Source of the DNA: Aquanectria penicillioides
Lineage: Eukaryota > Ascomycota > Sordariomycetes > Hypocreales > Nectriaceae
Assembly (NCBI GenBank): GCA_003415625.1
Contig: PYIU01000003.1
Location: 1,178,001 to 1,242,000, forward strand
Direction of reading: 5' to 3'
Length of the DNA: 64,000 nucleotides
A model generated the notes under the pieces. That model worked only from the letters and a program-made list of their open reading frames with translations. It made no database searches and was not told the origin of the DNA. Of this stretch, positions 35,857-46,526 are shown piece by piece. Within the stretch, counting starts at the first letter, position 1. Each line of letters opens with the position of its first letter. The position numbers and the translations under genes are program-made.

Positions 35857-36413
35857 GTCTATTCCATCAGTCTCTTCAGTCCAATGCAGTGTCGTTTCCT
35901 CCTCTACTTCGCATTGATTTGCCTGCTTTTGTCTTTGTTGGCCCCTGCACACCCCATACACATCTGGCCTTGTAACCCCATCACCGACTCTAGTCGCGCA
36001 CCTTTATGCTACTGTCGCAGTCTCCGATGAGCACCTAGGCTAAAACAATGTCTACTCTTCAGGACCAAGCTGATTATCGACCGATCAGGTCTCTCGACGG
36101 CTGCACAATCCTCTGATTGACTACGGGCCCTTGTATTGCTGAGCATAATTGTCCACATATTTACGCTGTTGCTGTCTAATTGAGCAACATGTATCCAAGA
36201 ACTATCATGGGCGTGCCACCACGAAAGGCGGAGCGTTCTCGCTTTTCGCATCATATCATCAACAAGGGGAAAATGGGATGTTTTGTTTGGTTGTTCTGTT
36301 GAGGAGGAAGATTAAGACATTATTGCATCTAAAACTCCATGGCTTCCTGTCCCGTTGATACCACTTTCATACATACTAGATGCATCTTGGTCAGAATTAA
36401 GAAAAGTGATTTT
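35857..36413. other. Intergenic between convergent genes
   Basis: This spacer between the LON/RING gene and the disordered-protein gene should contain both 3' UTRs. A cryptic last exon of the LON/RING gene could start near 36021 after TCGCAG. Nothing else is seen. Confidence 0.45.
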
Positions 36414-38772
36414 TCACCATTGGTCAAATTTGCCGCCTGTATCAACTGCGGCACTCGCGTCTCCCCAAGTTGGGACTGTTTGCGCAGAGTTAGCCTCAAC
36501 CCAAGTCCCAGGCATGACGTTGCTTTTTGGTAATGTGGCCTCCTTATCGAGGGAAGAGTTTCCCCAACCACCAGCGGTCCCGTTGTTTTCGTTGTCTGGA
36601 CGTTCTTCCTGCTTTTCGCCCCAGTCTCCAGGCCCATAAGATCTCTGAAAGTACGTATCGGGACCCCAATGGTCATCTTGCTTCTTTTGGGATCCGTTGC
36701 TTCGGTTGGAACCCCGATTGGACCCTTTCCAAGTGTCCTGACCTTGCTGGCTGTTTCTGATACCATCCCACTCACCTGGCTGTTGGTCGTTAGCTCCCCA
36801 TGTCCCCTGATGTTCTCCAGTCCCATCATTGCCAGCCCAGTCTTTATTCGATTCCAAACGCCGATCTTCTTTGGGAGAGGCACGGTTTTCTTGGGAAGTA
36901 TCATGACGACCGGCACTTCCATATGCACTAAACTGTGATCGGGGTCTCACCGGGGTGTAGTATGGATTTTTCGATTCCTACACATGTCAGTTGACTGATG
37001 CTGTACCATCATGGGTCTCTCACCTTTTGTATTTCAGGCCCAACGTTGTTTGCGCCATCCTTATCTTTGTCCTTGCTTGATGGTGGAACCCCAAGAGCTC
37101 CGGACATGACATGAGTACCACTATCTCCTTGGGCTCCATGCACATCGGCGTGCGGGAAATGCTGAACTGGTGGTCCGGAAGGGTAGCCAGCTGGAGGAAC
37201 CATGGCGTTCCAGCTCGCAATTGGCATGCCCTGCGTGATTGGCACATTGCTGTAGCCATACGCTGGAGGCTGTGGAACTTGCTGGTTATTGAAGCCGTAG
37301 TAGTAAGGATTTTGAGTTGGATGCGGTGTTCCAACTGGTAGTGGCTTGGTGTCTTGGGTTTGACCAGGATACAAGGCATGACCATGGTGATTTCCGTATG
37401 CTGGTCCATAGTACACACGCACAACATTGTGTGATGGATCATAGTAAGCATTTGGGGGTGGATCCAAAGGGCCTTCTACCACTCGTTCGGTCTGAACCAC
37501 TTCGGCTCGAACTGGCTGGATGAGATTGGGTCGACGGACATGGGGTGGGGGAAGCCCCTCGGGCTGGTTGTTCTTCTTTCTCTCCTCTTTGTGCTTAGGT
37601 TTCGTAGAAATGGCCTTCTCGGTTTGAGACACACGAGACTTGCTCTTTTGTGCTTGAGCCTTCTTATGGGAAGAAGATTCCCCTTCAACATCTCCCTCCT
37701 TCTCATCGTCGGCCTCGTCTTCGGACTCTTTCTTTGGCTTTTGCGGTTGCTTTTGTCCCTTTTGTTGAGAGTTCTTCTTACTGCCACCAGCATTATCTTT
37801 ATTCGAGTTGTTTTTCTTGTTAATCTTATCCTCTTTTTCCGTGTCGGTGTCGGACATCTCAGCCTTTTTACCTCCTTTGTTGGACTTGGCAGCGTCTTGC
37901 TTCTTTCCTCTGAGAGGAGTTCTTGATTCGGAATCGGTTGTTCCAGCCCCTGTGTCCGATTCTTCACTCTTGTACTCATTACTCTTCTTCCCTCCCTTTC
38001 CTTTCGGTTGATTTTTTGCTTTGGTTGGTTTTTCAGGTTCAGAATCAGACGTCTCTTTGGAAGAACCGGATGTCTCTCCTTCGGTGCCTGAACCTTCATC
38101 ACTCTTATTGCCGTTCTTTCTGGAGCTAGTTGGTGATGCTTTCTTGCCTTTAGAGGAGGAGGTGTCAGTCCCGGAGCTAGATATCGCGTCGGTTGCGTCG
38201 CAATCCTTTTTGGAAATCTTCTTGCACAGCTTTCCCAACATTTCTCTCCCTCTAGCACAGCTCTGACACTTACAAGTGGGATGGGGATCAGAGTCGTAGT
38301 CGCTGTCAGTATCGCTAATTGTCTTGAAATTCTTTTGTTTCTTTTTGCCAATAGCAGCTTTTGATGAATCCGTCGAGCTCTCGCCATCAGACGGGCTAGA
38401 ATCAGATTTGACATCAGATTCAGATTCAGAGCCCTCATCAGACTCGGACGTAGATGACTTTGTCTTCTTCAAGGCCGATTTGACCGGTGCGGGCTTAGTG
38501 CTGGCATCGAAGCGAACCTTCTTGATGACCGCTTCGTGATCGCCGGAAGGTGGTAGTATGGTGCGACCGGTTCTGGGATACGTGATTCTGACCGTGTCCT
38601 CTTCAGACTCGTCATCTGTTGTGATCTCGACCTTAACCACATCTCTGCGTTTGAACTTGGGTTTCGGTTTTGGTTTTGGTTTCGGGAGAGGGCCGAAGGC
38701 AGATGGGATGGTGGTACCAACAGCCCATTCGCAGAAAAGCGAGGGGCCCTTGGCCTTGTGAGAAGGCATCAC
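36414..38772 (-). CDS. Large intrinsically disordered protein with a CxCxxC island
   Basis: Exons 37024-38772 and 36414-36977 are separated by a 46 bp intron (36978-37023, GTGAGA..TAG) that joins in phase, giving 770 residues. The first third has a KPKPKPKPK repeat and a motif IKKVRFDAS (about 83-91) that fits the RVxF docking signature for protein phosphatase 1. A cysteine island (C167, C169, C172, C183; TCKCQSCARGREMLGKLC) could bind a metal. Long Ser/Asp/Glu/Lys-rich repeats follow, and the C-terminal half is rich in Pro, Tyr, Gly and Gln and then in Trp, Gly and Asn. There are no membrane segments. No known enzyme domain is seen and no function can be assigned. Either Met1 or Met2 could be the start. 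Confidence 0.75.
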
Positions 38773-39279
38773 AGCGAATATAGCAACGGCGACAAAGCTC
38801 AGGGACCAAAATAAGGAAAAGATCGAATAGGGACTGCGGGCGGAGAGAGATGAAGGTCAAAAGTGGGATGGGATGAGAATATGCGAGGTTTCAAGGTGCC
38901 GTTTGTTTGTCCCGGGAAGTGAGCAGGAAGTGAGCGTGAAGTAGACAGGGACCAACAAGCAGTCCACGGGGGAGGTCACGCGTGCGTTTGGCTTCAAGCA
39001 TTTCTTATACCCAACGAATTCGAGTTCAGATCAATGAGGAAATTTTCTTGTTTGTAGGAGCAAACGTAGGCGTTGCTGGAAAGAATCCAAGAGGTCAAAG
39101 TCACGTCGGGGGTCAACGAGGTAAGTACCTACCTAGACAAAAAACTGGGAAGGCATCATCGGTGGCTGTAGGTACGCATGATCTTTCCTCAATTCAAACA
39201 GAGATCTCTAGAGTAACCAAACGCTAGCATCATCCCAGAAAATCCACCCATGATAATACAGTGTTGAGGCTCTTCGTCA
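38773..39279. other. Intergenic spacer
   Basis: The promoter of the disordered-protein gene and the 3' flank of dephospho-CoA kinase. A short TACCTACCTAG repeat is near 39125-39137. No gene is seen. Confidence 0.5.
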
Positions 39280-40095
39280 TCACAGCTTCGCCTTGCTCTG
39301 TGCCTCCCACCTCTTGTTGATCTGGATGTTTTGATAGAACTGCCACGCAGCCACCGCAACCGCCAGTGGCGGGCATCCCAGCATCACCCACGACCACCAG
39401 TCTGGGTGCCCTCGATGCATTCCCGCTACCGCGACCTCCAGCTGTTTGCCGAGCTCCTCCTTTGTCCCATCGTTCCACAGCACGGCGCCCTTGCCTTGGC
39501 CACGCTCCTCAGCCCTCCTCGCCTTCTCTCGGACATCCGTCTGGCTTCGCACTCGGTTCTCTGCGTCTTCGGCGCTCAAGTGCGGGTCGCGAGCTCGCAG
39601 CCGTTCCATCTGGATGGCTGGGTCGCGCACACCCACGACGACGGCCACGCCACAGAATCGATCCAGTCCGCTCTCAAACAGCAATGGAATGTCGAGCACG
39701 ACCGCCCAATGACCATGCAGATAGCATCCGACAACCATCTTAAACATCTCCCAGCGCACCGCAGGGTGCACTATACTGTTCAGCACTTGGCGGTCCTTCT
39801 TGCGCTCATCGCTGTCGCCGAAGACACGCTTGCCAAGCGCGGGCCTGTTCAGTGGTCTGCCTTTGCCGTTGGGTCCCTCCTCTGGCATGGCTTGTGACGG
39901 CTCCACGAGCAGGTCAGGCGTCGTGGGCCCAAAGTGCTTCACGATGGCATTGTAGCCCTTGGTGCCGGGTTCCACGACCTGGCGCGCGATGATGTCGGCG
40001 TCCACGATAGGCAGGTTATAGGGTGCCGAGGCAAGCAGCGACGAAACCGTCGACTTGCCCGTCGCAATCGAGCCCGTTAGCCCGATAAGAAGCAT
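39280..40095 (-). CDS. CAB5: Dephospho-CoA kinase
   Basis: The enzyme phosphorylates the 3' hydroxyl of dephospho-CoA, the last step of coenzyme A synthesis. This single-exon gene encodes 271 residues. The start at 40095 is chosen because the P-loop LIGLTGSIATGKST follows at once, as in the whole family; an upstream in-frame Met adds only 12 non-conserved residues. Further family marks are PIVDADIIARQVVEPG, RVFGD, LNSIVHPAVR, VVLDIPLLFE and RLRARDPHLSAEDAE with RVRSQ. The C-terminus carries one hydrophobic helix (VMLGCPPLAVAVAAWQF). Such a tail suggests anchoring to a membrane, probably the mitochondrial outer membrane or ER, as proposed for other eukaryotic homologues. A 39-base A/T-rich spacer precedes the gene. 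Confidence 0.93.
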   Translation of the reverse strand: MLLIGLTGSIATGKSTVSSLLASAPYNLPIVDADIIARQVVEPGTKGYNAIVKHFGPTTPDLLVEPSQAMPEEGPNGKGRPLNRPALGKRVFGDSDERKKDRQVLNSIVHPAVRWEMFKMVVGCYLHGHWAVVLDIPLLFESGLDRFCGVAVVVGVRDPAIQMERLRARDPHLSAEDAENRVRSQTDVREKARRAEERGQGKGAVLWNDGTKEELGKQLEVAVAGMHRGHPDWWSWVMLGCPPLAVAVAAWQFYQNIQINKRWEAQSKAKL

Positions 40096-40953
40096 GGCTG
40101 GTTCTGAGTTTTTGACCAGATAATGATACAATCAGGTGAACACCAGTGGCTTTGTTCATGGGAATGGGGACGGAGACGATGATCTGATGCTTGGCGTTGT
40201 GACATGCACATGATGCAATTACCGAGGATGTGCAACGCCTCCACCAACAGCTCGCCGAGAAAGTCTGGGGAAGGCTCCATTTTAAGCCGCACTAACCTTG
40301 CGTGACAAAGCTACATCTATCTGAACCGGCGATGGAGAAAATCGTGGTCTGTCGGGATCCCTGGTTAAGGTGTTCACGAATTAGGATGGAATCCAGAAAC
40401 GGTTCAATTCTGAAATAGGAATTCAGTGCTATCTACCATCCCACAAACGGAAACGTGCCGGAGCAAAACTGAGAGGCGAGCCTCAGGATTGAGCAGTTCC
40501 CGCCTAGGTTGACCTTTATTGGATAATTCAATGGCATCATCCTTGCTCAATCCATCGCCATTCTGAAAAGCAACCCACTTCACAGGTCCGATCGTGCATT
40601 GCGGTCAGCGGAATCAATCTAATTCTGTTAGTCAGCCCGGGATTCTGTATCGTAGTTCTTTTTTTTTTCTAAAAGAGCTCACCGTGAGAAACAAAGTCGA
40701 GAGGGGGCTCTCCAGGATTGATGCAAATGGGCACGAATCAAAGCAAAGCAAAACAGAATAGTCTACAAGCTATTAGTAGTTGCATATTCCTGAAACAATA
40801 TGACTAGACATACCTAGTAATGTCGGCTGCGCAAATGGACGTAACTGACTAGTCGTTTGAATTCTCTTCGTAGGCATTCTTTTCATCGTCAGTTGTTATT
40901 AGCAACTCGTTAGGAGGTCCAACACAGGCGAACTCACTGTCGAGAATTGACAG
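40096..40953. other. Intergenic spacer
   Basis: The promoter of dephospho-CoA kinase and the 3' flank of the Gln-rich protein gene. A T-run is near 40660-40670. No gene is seen. Confidence 0.5.
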
Positions 40954-42389
40954 CTAGGACAACTTTACGGCGTAAAACCAGCCCTCGTCAGTCACGTACC
41001 AGCGACAATCGGTGCCCATGGAATCAATAGTATGTCGGCTGCGCTGAGTCCAGTTTCCGTCAACTTCACGCAACCAATAAAACCGGCCAGGGTCCTCATC
41101 CGCGGGCTTGAAGTCTTGAGGTTCGTAAAGACGGTTCGCATATGCGAACTTGACCTGGCGAAGACTCTCCTCGCCCGCGGTGCGACCTAGCCCAGAGACC
41201 TCGGGAATGTGTTGGCCAGAATTACCTGCAAAGACTGGAACCCCTCCGTGCATGGCAGCGCCGCCTGCAAAGCCGACTGTGGGAACACCCGCCATGGGAT
41301 GGGCCTGGGGCATAAAGGCCGGTTGGTTATTCATCATGACGGGATGTTGACCCATAACAGGTTGCTGGACGAAGTAGGGTTGCTGAGCGACAACATAGGC
41401 GCCCGGTGTTGGTTGGGCCTGTATGGCACCGACAGCTGGCTGCTAGAAACAAAAGTCAGCACCGAAGTATAGCAGCCGTGTTGACAAACTGAGAGGAAAT
41501 TGAAAGTGCTATGAATCACCAAGCCGCAAGGAGTTGGGGTGAGAACCACCAAAAACAAAACAATGGAATAAACCAGAAAACACAAATCGCCGGCTCTACT
41601 TGCATAGTAAGTGTAGCGGTTAAGATAAAAAGTCTTCGGTAGGACCACGGTTGTGAGGGCAGCAGTGGTAGATATATCAGGGGCAAATGCAGAAACGAAA
41701 TGGACAGAAGGGGGACCGACTTGAACACCAGGGATGAGACCCCCGTCAAAGCGAGGCACGTAGACGTGAGGGATGGGACCAAAGGTCGTGTCCGGAACAG
41801 GCGGCTGGAAGTGCACGCCGTTGGGGGGAGGGGCCGCATTCTGGTAGTTTGCCATTGTGTCTGGCTGGTGATGAACGCCGATGTAGGTGACGGGAGGGAT
41901 TTGTTGGGTAAACGCAGCAATGTTTGGGGAAGATTGGAGGAATCCCGGCTGAGGGACAAAAAACTGTTGTTGGTGTTGTTGTTGTTGTTGTTGTTGTTGC
42001 TGCGAGGTAGCGTTGCTGTAGGTGTAGGTGTTTGCCAGCTGATGGCTGAGGCTCTGTGCAGGGTGGGCAGCTGTGTGCCACTGCAAATTACTGCCAGGTA
42101 CGGTTCCAATCTGAGGAAAGCTTTTAGGAGTAGGATCAGAATCCTCGGTGTCCTTCTCGGGCTCGTTGGTTGTCTTGACAGTGCCTACTTTGACGCTGAA
42201 GCCGCCGCTAGGAGAGTTGGCTGTGGTGAAACCGTGGGCTTTGCCGGAGTGCGTGTTTCTGTTGGTGTAGGAAGATGGGACTGCGTCTTCAGAATCGAAT
42301 CGCACCTGGCGAGGTTCGGGGGTTTTGAACCGACGAGGTGTTTTGGGGGACTTGGTGCCAGTCGTGCCTGCAGTGGGAGTCGAGGGCAT
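40954..42389 (-). CDS. Gln/Pro-rich protein with a conserved C-terminal domain
   Basis: The gene has at least two exons. The first runs from 42389 (Met before PSTPTAGTTGTKS). The last is 40954-41442, entered through a good acceptor (TTTCTAG) with a CTGAC branch site. The donor is uncertain: 41696 (TTC|GTTTCT) and 41720 (CAA|GTCGGT) are both in phase, and the frame stays open beyond both but then reads as unlikely protein. The N-terminus has a motif RQVRFDSE that fits an RVxF docking site (about 27-33). The middle has a polyglutamine tract (TTG-run at 41965-42000) and Pro-rich low complexity. The C-terminus is an ordered region (NRLYEPQDFKPADEDPGRFY; WTQRSRHTIDSMG; RWYVTDEGWFYAVKL). I recall similar tails in uncharacterised fungal proteins, but the function is unknown. 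Confidence 0.72.
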
Positions 42390-43492
42390 CTTTGGCCGTC
42401 GATGCGCTTGAAATAGGAGAAGTCGAGATCTCACGCTCGGCGGTGATTCAAGGGACTAAATCCTAAAAAAAAGAGGAATTGGTGCCTTGGGGGCACTGAG
42501 GAAGGGCGTGCGTTGCGGTGATGAAGGAAGGGGGAGTTGGCAAGCTCGGGGTTGCATCTCGAGAGGTTCTCGGTCTCAGCGCTCAAGAAGAGCCCGCCCA
42601 GAGCTTTGGAGCACCAATGCAAGTCCCGGCAAACAATCTGCAGAATGGCTAATCTGTATCCCCAGTGGCTTTTGGCGGTCCGCCCACTTCCATCTCAAGA
42701 CGGGACAGGCCCAGAAACTCGCCCCCAAACGCCCACTATACCACGAAAGGCTTGTAGCCGATCCCAACCCCAAAAACATAGACAAACGACGAAGGCTGGT
42801 ATCGAGAGAGAAAAGTAAAGAAATCAGAAAACTTACCACCTTTTGCAAAGCCCATTCCCGCCCATCATGCACCCAAACAGATTGCTCAGGCATCGTGTCC
42901 AACGGATCTTCGTACTTGGACCACGTCCAGGGAAAACAAGGGAGACACATTGCTTGCGACTTTTTGAGAGCCGTTTTCGGGTTTGCTTCACCCAACTTTC
43001 CAGTGATTATGCTCGACAAGCGATTTCAATGCGCCGATCCCTTGTATGTTTTCGTGTGTGTTTGTGTGTGTATGTGGAAGGTTGATACGGAAACCGTCCT
43101 GTTGCATGGAAACCCCATAGTGACCTTCGTCTGATCACTGCGCTCCGACGACACCACAGCACTCCATCACACCTAACTTCTAATTAAAAACCTATCTTTC
43201 AGTCAGAATATTTTTATGCGAAGTGTATAGCACAAGGAATTCAATCAATCGACATAGCTACATCCATACTAATCAGTCAAAAGTGTTGCTACAGCCTTCC
43301 AAAATCCAACCGCCGGATTGACCAACCACACTCAAACATGCTCTATCGCTTGAGTTCCTTCATCGTTCCATCCAATCTTCATCTTCAAAACAGTTACTCG
43401 TCATTTCCAGCAAACTCGAGACGATATGTCGGTTTCCCCAGCCAACGCACAACACGTACGAGTCGCCTCAACGACTCTCGGTCATCGTTACC
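42390..43492. other. Intergenic, 1.1 kb
   Basis: The promoter of the Gln/Pro-rich gene and the 3' flank of the TAG-interrupted gene. A GT-rich stretch is near 43050-43072. No gene is supported. Confidence 0.5.
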
Positions 43493-44860
43493 TTATTCCG
43501 CCAATAGTTCATCCAGAACCTTATATTGCTCATCCGTGAGTTGTGGCTCTCCCATTGTCGTTGGGACAAGGTATTTTTCGAGCTCGTCTACCTGCGGCCA
43601 GGCCCTTCGCAGCATAATCTTCCATTGCTGTTCTCGTGTATTAGTCCGGGGTGCCAACAACTTAGCGCAAAGAGAATTACGTACTCGAGCTAACACCGGA
43701 TGTTTTCCGGCCTCAACTCCATCTCTAAGCACATTGAGTGAATTTTGGTTCTTTAGTCTAAACCATGTTGAGATTCTCCCAGGTCCCTTTCCAGCTGGAA
43801 CTGTGTAGTTCTCCTTCGCGTGAAGTCTGTACACCCACTCACCTCCCTCTCTAGATGGGTCATAGGTCGGTTTCTCAATCTCTTTTAGGAGAGCCCAAGC
43901 CTTTTGTTTCCCCAATTCGGTGCCATGTTTCAAGACAATGGTTATTTTTTTCCGCGCCGCCGCCATGGTCTCTCGGGTTTGCTCGTCGTCAACAGGTGAC
44001 CAAGTCTCCAATCGAAGACGAACCTTTTCCAAGTCAATATCGCCAGGCATTGAAGTAGGCCGAGCCAAAAGTCTTCCATCTGTCGTGAGCTCAACAATGG
44101 TGATCCGATGGTACCCAGGAAGAAGTGCTCGTCCATCAAAGAGGCGTGTCTTCACAACCATTTTCATCATTTGTCGGAACTTCAGCCTCGACCTAACTTG
44201 GGCCCAGTCCACAGGCAGTGGGCTTGGTTTTCCCTTGTTGTCATCCCATTCATCTTGGCACATTGACCTTGCCTCATGTTCCATGAACAGCTGGACCTTG
44301 GGGAAGAAATTCGTGTGCTGTTCAGAGACATAAACTTCACGCAAGACCTCATATCTCCGGGCAAGATCTTCTGAGACTTTCTTTTTGGACTCGGGGAGAG
44401 GTGATGAATCGGTTGTCGGCAAGTACTAGGTGCGGTCATACCCATCGAAAACGTAGAATCCGCCCTGTGGTGCCTTCTGTTCACAGTCAGAGCTCCAAGG
44501 GCTGGACCCGTCAAGCTGGCTATTTTCATATGCAATTGTTGCTCTTTCCCGCCAGTTGTCAAGACACAGCGATACCATCTCTTCTTGATACTTTTTGGGG
44601 TTAAGAAGCTCGTTTCTTGTAGGTCGAATCCGCTCATCGGCTAGTATTTGTCGAGCTCGTCTAGTCGATCTAGATTTGATCGACGCCGCCCCATGCTTGA
44701 ATCCCTGCATAGGGACCTCTGGAATGGGCAGGTTTGCAGGACTCTGAACTTGCGCAGATTCATATACTGTAGGTGATTTCTCAGTGGGTTGAAAGCGTTG
44801 CCCGTGCTGCAGCTTGGGCGTCACATAGTCATCATGCATTGCAGTTGTCTCGTTGGCCAT
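43493..44860 (-). pseudogene. Uncharacterised protein gene interrupted by an in-frame TAG
   Basis: One reading frame of 456 codons runs from the ATG at 44860 to TAA at 43493-43495, broken only by TAG at 44426-44428 (codon 145). Both halves read as real, soluble protein. The first half contains ADERIRPTRNELLNPKKYQEE and GGFYVFDGYDRT. The second contains VSEDLARRYEVLREVYVSE, KIMLRRAWPQVDELEKYLV and a C-terminal LTDEQYKVLDELLAE. I do not recognise a domain. A donor-like GTATGA lies just before the TAG, and an 87 bp in-phase intron is conceivable, but its acceptor (CGGAG) is poor. Otherwise the cause is a nonsense mutation (CAG to TAG would be one C-to-T change), readthrough or two genes. No frameshift is needed. 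Confidence 0.6.
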
Positions 44861-45745
44861 GGTGTTCGTTCGGTGTGCTTGACGGCATAAAAGGAGGAAA
44901 GATGGACTTGGAAGTAGAAGGATGCCAATGCTTGACTGAGTGAAGTGCACGTAAAAAATGAATGAACGATGGGCGAGGTGATGAAGATACGAGATCGATC
45001 CAAGGTCGGTGCCAAAAAGTGTTGCCTCAAACTTGTTGTCCAAAAGAAAAAGGTTCGGACTATTGGCACAACAGCAACGAGGCAGCTGAGACGGAAAGAG
45101 CATTGCAGCTGTCCGTCGGTCGGGCGCAGCTGGCACCTGGCAGATGTGGTGATTCCACTACCTACCTTACCTACCTACCTAGGTACCTAGGTAGGTGATA
45201 TCTGAAATCATACCAACTTTCTAGTGCCTAGAAAGCAAATAGCTAGGTACCTACCTATTAATCAGAACAGTACGCAGTTAACAAATGCCACCCCGCCCGG
45301 GTCATATGCAGTTATTTAGGGCCCTCTTTAGTGCCCTCTTTAGTAAACGACGAAAAAAGCACATCCACCTAAGTAGGCAAACTCCTTAAATGGAACGTTT
45401 CATGGAAAGCCACAGGCTGCCTCTCTTCAACAAGTCTGAACCGAAATTAGGGAATCATATCTGAATCATGTTTTATTGTCATTATAGACCAAACGCCCAC
45501 CCCTTCTGTGTGGTCTAATGCTCGCTGACCAAACCCGATGTAATATACAGTTGCCCATAGGAGGAGAGATCGTCCGTTACAATGCTACCAAACTCCACCA
45601 ATCGCTGTAGTCTCAGCATATACAAGGGAAATGGTTTTATCCCATCCGCTCTCTTTTCCATCTTTGCTCGTTTCTTTTTCTTCCGTGTGTCCGCAATTAA
45701 CAACGCACATCCGGCATCCGCCGGCGGCTGATAAGGTATAAAGTA
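44861..45745. other. Intergenic with palindromic repeats
   Basis: The promoter of the TAG-interrupted gene and the 3' flank of TIM23. It contains the long palindrome listed separately and a second small CTAGGTACCTACC block at 45243-45257. A direct duplication of the unit TTTAGTGCCCTC lies near 45325-45350. No gene is seen. Confidence 0.5.
45173..45196. repeat. Perfect 24 bp palindrome of CCTA/TAGG units
   Basis: The sequence is self-complementary about the centre of a GGTACC at 45182-45187, with arms of alternating ACCT and AGGT units. Related but shorter palindromes occur near 9771-9815 and 29660-29695, and direct TAGG repeats near 51660-51673. Confidence 0.85.
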
Positions 45746-46526
45746 TTACAGGTGCAGCTCCTGGGAAGCTGACGTAGGCTCTGGGCCAGAGAAGAAAGTT
45801 CGTCGTACAACCTAGGGCGGTGTCAGTAAAAACAGGGATACAAGGCGTGACCTAGGACCTAGGGGCCATGTCAGGGAGTACATACAGTCCAGACACCCGC
45901 CGCGGAGGCGACAATACCACCAGAGATCATCATAGGTCGGATACCACGAGTGCTCTTGAAGAGCATACCACCCAAAGCACCAGCGAGAATTGAGTTGCCG
46001 GCGTCATGCTTGCCACGCGCCCAGCCCAGGGTAGAGTTGAGGCAGTTGTAGATAATCGCGACCACGCCCAGGGAGTTGCCCAAGAAAGGTCCACGCCTGG
46101 TGACGGCGTTGAGAACGGCGTTCAGTCGTAGCCTGGGAGGCTGAGCATAGGAGTTTCGCAGACCCTCCTGGAGACCCCAAGCACCTCCTACTGACAAACC
46201 AGCCAGGTATGTGATGCCAGTGCCGTAGCAAAGGTCGTCTGTGAAGCCGCGGGAGGGCAAGACCGATTGGCCACCGGGAGGTCGGATAAAGTTGAGTCTT
46301 CGAGGGAAATGTATTCAAGAGTGTCTCGGTTAAGGCCTGCGAGAGGGTGCAGTTGCGACGGGTCGGCGAAGGAAGAGCTTTGCAAAAATGACTCGACACC
46401 CTGACCCTCGGTGGGATCGAAAGAGAGGTGTTGGGGGGGTTCTGGCATCGAGGTGTGTTGCTGCTGCTGTTGCTGCTGGTGAGCGGGCTTATTGCCGCCG
46501 GTGAAGGCGTTCCAGAGCGATGACAT
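45746..46526 (-). CDS. TIM23: TIM23 mitochondrial inner-membrane import channel, frameshifted
   Basis: Tim23 is the channel subunit that imports presequence proteins into mitochondria, an essential function. Exons are 45886-46526 and 45746-45811. The intron 45812-45885 (GTATGT..TAG) joins in phase and adds the usual basic C-terminal tail (VVRRTFF and following). The N-terminus has a short polyglutamine run. FADPSQLHPLAGL and TLEYISLED are Tim23 marks, followed by the Tim17/22/23 membrane domain (YGTGITYLAGLSVGGAWGL; NAVTRRGPFLGNSLGVVAI; DAGNSILAGALGGMLFKS). Between LSDLP and LPSRGFTDDL one base appears to be missing in a CCGGG context at 46274-46278. Restoring it gives about 235 residues, the normal length. 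Because the gene is essential, a sequence error is the likelier cause. Confidence 0.92.

Noticed and set aside
44430..44446. A 16 bp intron GTATGACC..CTAG removing the TAG
   Set aside because: Far too short for a spliceosomal intron and it would change the frame.
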